In this document: piece after piece, positions 6,165 through 7,457 of the stretch
Numbering within the stretch: the first letter of the stretch is position 1
Layout: each line of letters opens with the position of its first letter
Assembly: GCA_003566335.1 (NCBI GenBank)
Contig: PXDR01000404.1
Span: 1 to 7,457 of the forward strand
DNA length: 7,457 nucleotides
Reading direction: 5' to 3'
Origin: Cyanobacteria bacterium T3Sed10_344R1
GTDB taxonomy: Bacteria > Cyanobacteriota > Cyanobacteriia > Phormidesmidales > Phormidesmidaceae
Notes under the pieces: model-generated
Databases searched by the model: none
Told to the model about the DNA's origin: nothing
What the model saw: the letters and a program-made list of their open reading frames with translations, nothing else
Made by a program: the position numbers and the translations under genes

Positions 6165-6199
6165 CTAGCCAGGCTGAGCCACTGTGCTGTGCCTGGTAG
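6165..6199. repeat. Imperfect hairpin following the 16-bp array
   Basis: CTA-G-CCAGGC (6165-6174) pairs with GCCTGG-TAG (6191-6199): nine pairs with one bulged G. Inside it, after a two-base internal loop, AGC and GCT add three more pairs. No T-run follows. It is the first of two hairpins between the array and the AT-rich stretch near 6280. Confidence 0.45.
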
Positions 6200-6221
6200 A
6201 AAAGTTTGCCGAATTCTAGCA

Positions 6222-6267
6222 AACCCCGGCATCCTCGTCAGTTCTCTGACCGGGAATGCTGGCGGTT
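6222..6267. repeat. Long imperfect hairpin, about 19 pairs
   Basis: Arm 6222-6241 pairs with 6246-6267 around a four-base loop TTCT (6242-6245). From the loop outwards: GTCAG/CTGAC, a C/C mismatch, CCT/GGG (one wobble), a bulged A, CCGGCAT/ATGCTGG (one wobble), a bulged C, then AACC/GGTT. The length of the match makes chance unlikely. The plus strand has no T-run after it; the minus strand continues with only TTTG, so it is at best a weak terminator. It may be an RNA hairpin or the remains of a small palindromic element. Confidence 0.55.
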
Positions 6268-6287
6268 AATCCGCTACTTTCTAAAAT

Positions 6288-6293
6288 ACTATA
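6288..6293 (-). promoter_or_regulatory. Possible -10 box of the GGCT-like gene
   Basis: TATAGT on the minus strand, inside the most AT-rich stretch of the divergent region (about 6275-6320), is close to TATAAT. No matching -35 is visible at 16-18 bases. If it is used, the leader would be over 300 bases and would contain both hairpins, the 16-bp array and the heptamer repeat. Tentative. Confidence 0.2.
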
Positions 6294-6323
6294 TCCCGAT
6301 AGGAGAACCGTAGTTTTATTTCT

Positions 6324-6424
6324 GGGGGTGACGGGGGATTTGGATCGGGGGGCTGGCTAAGGGGGACTTGGGGCTTGACCGGAAGTGCCCAGCGGAATTG
6401 GGGATTTCGGGGGGTTCAACTGGG
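6324..6424 (+). other. G-run cluster, possible G-quadruplex
   Basis: Runs of G lie at 6324-6328, 6333-6337, 6347-6352, 6361-6365, 6370-6373, 6400-6403, 6409-6414 and 6422-6424. The first five are separated by 4, 9, 8 and 4 bases, enough for a quadruplex with four or more tetrads if loops of 8-9 bases are tolerated. All runs are on the strand that would be sense for crtL, about 150-250 bases upstream of its start. No gene is visible here. Confidence 0.5.
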
Positions 6425-6477
6425 CGGTTAAGATGGAACTCTTGAGCTTAAAGCGGAAGCCATGACTGAGCCTAGAC

Positions 6478-6506
6478 TTGACCCTTTCTCGGGTTGACCT
6501 TAACCT
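6478..6506 (+). promoter_or_regulatory. Possible crtL promoter
   Basis: TTGACC (6478-6483), a 17-base spacer and TAACCT (6501-6506) give a standard-spaced sigma70-type promoter with a weak -10, 68 bases before the crtL start. A second TTGACC at 6494-6499 repeats the -35 16 bases on. Motif match only. Confidence 0.3.
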
Positions 6507-6558
6507 TGGCCAGATTTTGAGTTCGTGAGCATTGCATCAGGTATTCAGTTAGCAAGCT

Positions 6559-6563
6559 AGGAA
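6559..6563 (+). promoter_or_regulatory. Ribosome binding site fixing the crtL GTG start
   Basis: AGGAA lies ten bases before GTG 6574. The frame is closed by TAG at 6550-6552, so GTG 6574 and the adjacent TTG 6577 are the only starts that keep the N-terminal dinucleotide-binding motif; the spacing favours GTG. Confidence 0.65.
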
Positions 6564-6573
6564 GCGACAATCG

Positions 6574-7457
6574 GTGTTGGATGCGTTGGTAATTGGGGCC
6601 GGCCCAGCGGGGTTGTCTTTGGCGGCTTTGCTGGCGGCAGAAGGGCTAAAAGTGCAGGGCTTAGCCCCCGCAGATCCGGCGACCCCTTGGCCAAATACCT
6701 ACGGGATTTGGGTTGATGAGCTAGAGCCTTTGGGCCTGACCGCCCTGTTGGCCCACCGCTGGAAGAACTGCGTCGTTCACGTTAACGATCGCACCCTGCC
6801 CCTCCAGCGAGAATATGGTCTGCTGGATAAGGTCAAGCTCCAGGACTATTGGCTCGGCCAAAATCATCAGCACCAGGTCACCTGGCATCAGGGGCTAGCC
6901 GCTGATCTCAGTCATTTTGCTGCCTACAGTCAGGTCACTACCCAGGCTGGGCAAACAATTCAGGCTCGCTTGGTGATTGACACCACGGGCCATCAGACTC
7001 AATTCATTCAGCGCCGCCCGGCTAAGGCAGTGGCGTTTCAAGCGGCCTACGGGATTGTGGGCAAGTTTTCGGCCCCGCCCGTTGATCCCCAGCAGATGGT
7101 GCTGATGGATTACCGAGATGACCACCTCACCCCGGCGCAACGGCAGGCTTCTCCCACCTTCTTGTACGCCATGGATCTGGGGGATGGGGTTTACTTTGCC
7201 GAAGAAACCTCCCTGGCCCAGGTGCCTGCGGTGTCTTTTGAGCTATTGGAGCAACGCCTACACCAGCGGCTAGCCCATCGTGGCATTACGGTCGAACGGA
7301 TCGACCATGTGGAACATTGTCTATTTCCCATGAATTTGCCGGTGCCTGATTTAGCCCAACCAGTAGTAGGGTTTGGCGGATCTGCGAGTATGGTGCATCC
7401 GGCATCGGGCTACATGGTGGGGGCGCTACTGCGTCGGGGACCAGTGCTAGCGGCTGC
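6574..7457 (+). CDS. crtL: Lycopene cyclase, CrtL type (3'-partial)
   Basis: 294 complete codons from GTG 6574; the frame is still open at the window end, and the family is usually about 410 residues, so roughly the last quarter is missing. The protein cyclises the ends of lycopene to beta-carotene at the membrane, using a bound flavin/NAD(P) cofactor. The N-terminus carries the dinucleotide-binding fold ALVIGAGPAGL (4-14). Further CrtL landmarks are NTYGIW (41-46), VIDTTGHQ, QAAYGI, VLMDYR, FLYAMDL (196-202), FAEETSL (207-213), the FLEET-type motif of the family, PMNLPVP (252-258) and GFGGSASMVHPASGYMVG (266-283). The sequence resembles the beta-cyclase CrtL of Synechococcus elongatus from memory; an epsilon or bifunctional activity cannot be excluded. 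It is divergent from the GGCT-like gene and separated from it by 613 bases. Confidence 0.95.
   Translation, partial: MLDALVIGAGPAGLSLAALLAAEGLKVQGLAPADPATPWPNTYGIWVDELEPLGLTALLAHRWKNCVVHVNDRTLPLQREYGLLDKVKLQDYWLGQNHQHQVTWHQGLAADLSHFAAYSQVTTQAGQTIQARLVIDTTGHQTQFIQRRPAKAVAFQAAYGIVGKFSAPPVDPQQMVLMDYRDDHLTPAQRQASPTFLYAMDLGDGVYFAEETSLAQVPAVSFELLEQRLHQRLAHRGITVERIDHVEHCLFPMNLPVPDLAQPVVGFGGSASMVHPASGYMVGALLRRGPVLAA

Noticed and set aside
5977..6232. Two overlapping minus-strand 81-residue frames
   Set aside because: Both simply translate the 16-bp and 7-bp repeats in different frames (repeated SPGQSQPRSESAQVR words) and have no domain.
6222..6267. Rho-independent terminator
   Set aside because: The hairpin is long, but neither strand has a T-run after it, and both neighbouring genes are transcribed away from it.
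6433..6497. Tiny ATG-started frames at 6433 and 6462
   Set aside because: They encode only 10-11 residues and have no supporting ribosome site or conservation evidence.
6895..7140. Minus-strand frame inside crtL
   Set aside because: It lies opposite a well-conserved lycopene cyclase coding stretch and shows no domain of its own.

Overview
The window most likely comes from a cyanobacterium of moderately high GC content, possibly of the filamentous Leptolyngbya type. The evidence is eight copies of the cyanobacterial palindrome HIP1 (GCGATCGC), starting at 104, 203, 542, 1248, 1477, 2441, 4307 and 6075; a plant/cyanobacterial-type lycopene cyclase (CrtL); a phytochrome-like GAF domain with the bilin-binding Cys-His pair; and a GGCT-fold protein of cyanobacterial appearance. 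No ribosomal or tRNA gene, transposase, CRISPR array or phage gene is visible.

Layout. (1) Positions 1-2187, plus strand: the 3' part of a gene for a very long coiled-coil rod followed by eight TPR motifs. The rod is built from at least 13 tandem units of exactly 29 residues and continues out of the window upstream. (2) Positions 2197-4860 (or 4932), minus strand: a multidomain cyclic-di-GMP enzyme, phytochrome-like GAF - second GAF - GGDEF - EAL, with both catalytic domains apparently intact. It converges on the TPR gene with a 9-bp gap. (3) Positions 4861-5363: non-coding, holding a degenerate 12-16-bp tandem array, a small palindrome beside a possible -10 box, an inverted repeat and a terminator for the next gene. 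(4) Positions 5364-5960, minus strand: a gamma-glutamylcyclotransferase-like (GGCT/AIG2 fold) protein. (5) Positions 5961-6573: a long divergent intergenic region holding a 7-bp tandem repeat, five perfect copies of a 16-bp repeat, two hairpins, a G-run cluster that could form a quadruplex, and a possible crtL promoter. (6) Positions 6574-7457, plus strand: the first 294 codons of crtL, starting at GTG after a good Shine-Dalgarno sequence and running off the window.

The genes do not form an obvious operon. The two minus-strand genes are separated by about 400-500 bp with a terminator between them, and each has its own upstream repeat region. A light theme is possible, since a carotenoid enzyme lies near a candidate photoreceptor enzyme, but nothing in the sequence links them functionally. 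The least explained structures are the 29-residue repeat rod and the two short-period DNA arrays, whose best units share 11 of 16 bases.
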